Positions 4,530-5,630 of a stretch of DNA of 5,630 nucleotides are shown here, piece after piece. The DNA lies in the NCBI GenBank assembly GCA_964625175.1, contig CAZVAO010000124.1, positions 1 to 5,630 of the forward strand, read 5' to 3'. Source of the DNA: CAZVAO01 sp964625175. GTDB lineage: Bacteria > Bacillota > UBA994 > PWPR01. The notes under the pieces are model-generated. The model was not told the origin of the DNA and searched no databases. It was given only the letters and a program-made list of their open reading frames with translations. The position numbers and the translations under genes were made by a program. Numbering within the stretch: the stretch's first letter is position 1; the number at the start of each line of letters is the position of its first letter.

Positions 4530-5630
4530 TTAGAATGTTGGGGCTAGTTTGTAAATGCCAAACTCTTGGTGGCCAAGCACTTCAGCTTTAGTCGTTTGCC
4601 CATTCGCTACTTCAATGATCATCTCCATAATTTCTGCACCAAGACTGGAAATACTTGCCCCTTCAGTGATGATGCGACCCGCATTGATGTCGATATTATC
4701 TGGCATTAATTCAAAGGTTTGGGAATTCCCTGTGACTTTGATGACGGGTGCTAAAGGCGAGCCAGTGGGGGTTCCTCTTCCGGTAGTAAAGACGACAATC
4801 TGTGCACCACCCGCAATCATACCCGTAATAGACTCAATATCTTGCCCGGGTGTATCCATGATGAAAAGACCTTGCGTCTTTGGGAGGTCACCATAGTCTA
4901 AAACGCCTTGCACGGGTGCAGACCCTGCCTTGTAGATGCAGCCTAGCGATTTTTCCTCTATGGTGGTTAGTCCCCCTGCAATATTACCCGGTGTCGGTTG
5001 GCCACCGCGCATGTCTACACCAAGTTCAATGGCACGTTTCTCTACGCGTTGAACGATATGCAAAACTTGATTCGCCACACTGTCATTTATGGCTCGAGCA
5101 GCTAAGAGATGCTCGGCACCAATGAATTCGGTTGTCTCGGATAAAATAACAGTTCCTCCAGCTGACAGCAACAAATCCGAAGCAGCCCCGACTGCTGGAT
5201 TAGAAGCAATTCCGGATGTAGGATCCGATCCACCACACTCAATAGCAAGCGTTAGCTGGCTGATATCACATGTTATTCGATGATATTTACTGATTTCCTG
5301 CTTTAAGTGTTGAGAAATTACGATTCCTTGAGCAATTGTTTGAGGGGTGCCGCCACATTCTTGGATGGTCAAATACTGGACTGGCTTCCCGGTTGCGGCG
5401 ATTTCTGACGCAATATCAGCTGCCTGAACGCCGTCACAACCTAGTCCAATTACTAATACAGCTGCTACATTGGGATTCTTTGCTAAATGAATCAGGGTCT
5501 TACGGGTTTGTGTGTGATCGGCTCCGACTTGGCAACATCCATGTTGATTGGGAAGTGCCACTGAGCCGGGGATCATTTTACTGATATTTGCGGCGGTATG
5601 TGAGGCACAGACCGAAGTGGGCAGGATTAA
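4530..5630 (-). CDS. UxaA-family hydro-lyase large subunit (altronate/galactarate dehydratase-type), start beyond the right edge
   Basis: A frame of 366 codons runs off the window; the visible N-terminus LILPTSVCASHTAANISK continues the family pattern, so the in-frame ATG at 5574-5576 is internal. About 10-20 residues are probably missing, given a usual length near 380-390 for the separate large subunit. Family motifs, numbered from that internal Met: NQHGCCQ (10-16), GLGCDG (44-49), QECGG (72-76), ECGGSDPTSG (113-122), GGLTTIEEKSLG (201-212), DTPGQD (241-246) and TGRGTPTG (265-272). Conserved Cys, His, Glu and Asp residues in these blocks are likely metal-site and catalytic ligands. Members dehydrate altronate, galactarate or related sugar acids; (R)-sulfolactate sulfo-lyase large subunit (SuyB) belongs to the same family and cannot be excluded. 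A small SAF-domain subunit gene would be expected just upstream, outside the window. Confidence 0.92.
   Translation of the reverse strand, partial: LILPTSVCASHTAANISKMIPGSVALPNQHGCCQVGADHTQTRKTLIHLAKNPNVAAVLVIGLGCDGVQAADIASEIAATGKPVQYLTIQECGGTPQTIAQGIVISQHLKQEISKYHRITCDISQLTLAIECGGSDPTSGIASNPAVGAASDLLLSAGGTVILSETTEFIGAEHLLAARAINDSVANQVLHIVQRVEKRAIELGVDMRGGQPTPGNIAGGLTTIEEKSLGCIYKAGSAPVQGVLDYGDLPKTQGLFIMDTPGQDIESITGMIAGGAQIVVFTTGRGTPTGSPLAPVIKVTGNSQTFELMPDNIDINAGRIITEGASISSLGAEIMEMIIEVANGQTTKAEVLGHQEFGIYKLAPTF

Noticed and set aside
4530..5576. UxaA-like gene starting at the ATG at 5574-5576
   Set aside because: The frame stays open to the window edge and its upstream codons match the family N-terminal pattern, so this Met is internal.
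4555..5584. Plus-strand open frames opposite the UxaA-like gene
   Set aside because: They lie antisense to a clear protein family gene, have no ribosome binding sites and resemble nothing.

Overview
The window looks like chromosome of a low- to mid-GC Firmicute, most plausibly an anaerobic Clostridia/Peptococcaceae-type organism. This is inferred from strong AGGAGG-type ribosome binding sites, a TetM-like elongation-factor GTPase, a beta-keto-acid cleavage (BKACE/Kce) remnant and a UxaA C-terminal-domain protein that appears to be a separate subunit. The genus cannot be fixed from the sequence.

Left region (1-681): no gene that I can support. It is a mosaic of short repeats: a 9-bp-period tandem (65-82), a G-rich stretch on the plus strand (142-169), a 63-bp near-perfect palindrome (315-377), a GGGGACTGTCCC-type inverted repeat (438-458), a C-rich CCCCGAA tandem (481-506) and a small GC hairpin (553-566). 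Two overlapping candidate promoters (593-641) and a 7-codon leader frame then lead into the first gene.

Middle region (682-3995, plus strand): a complete 643-residue TetM/TetO-type ribosomal protection GTPase is followed directly by the C-terminal third of a Kce/BKACE gene that has lost its start and catalytic N-terminal part. After a short intergenic region with its own promoter comes a complete 306-residue, ten-helix EamA/DMT-family transporter, closed by an intrinsic terminator.

Right region (4266-5630, minus strand): a convergent operon. A UxaA/altronate-dehydratase-type large subunit, whose start lies beyond the right edge, is followed 17 nt later by a 62-residue two-helix membrane protein with a strong ribosome binding site, then a clean intrinsic terminator. 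The gap 4051-4265 between the convergent units has no recognisable gene.

I see no evidence for a new multi-gene system. The items most worth checking are the palindrome, whose only two mismatches become G-U pairs in minus-strand RNA; the altered tip loop of the TetM-like protein; and the abrupt junction between that gene and the Kce remnant.
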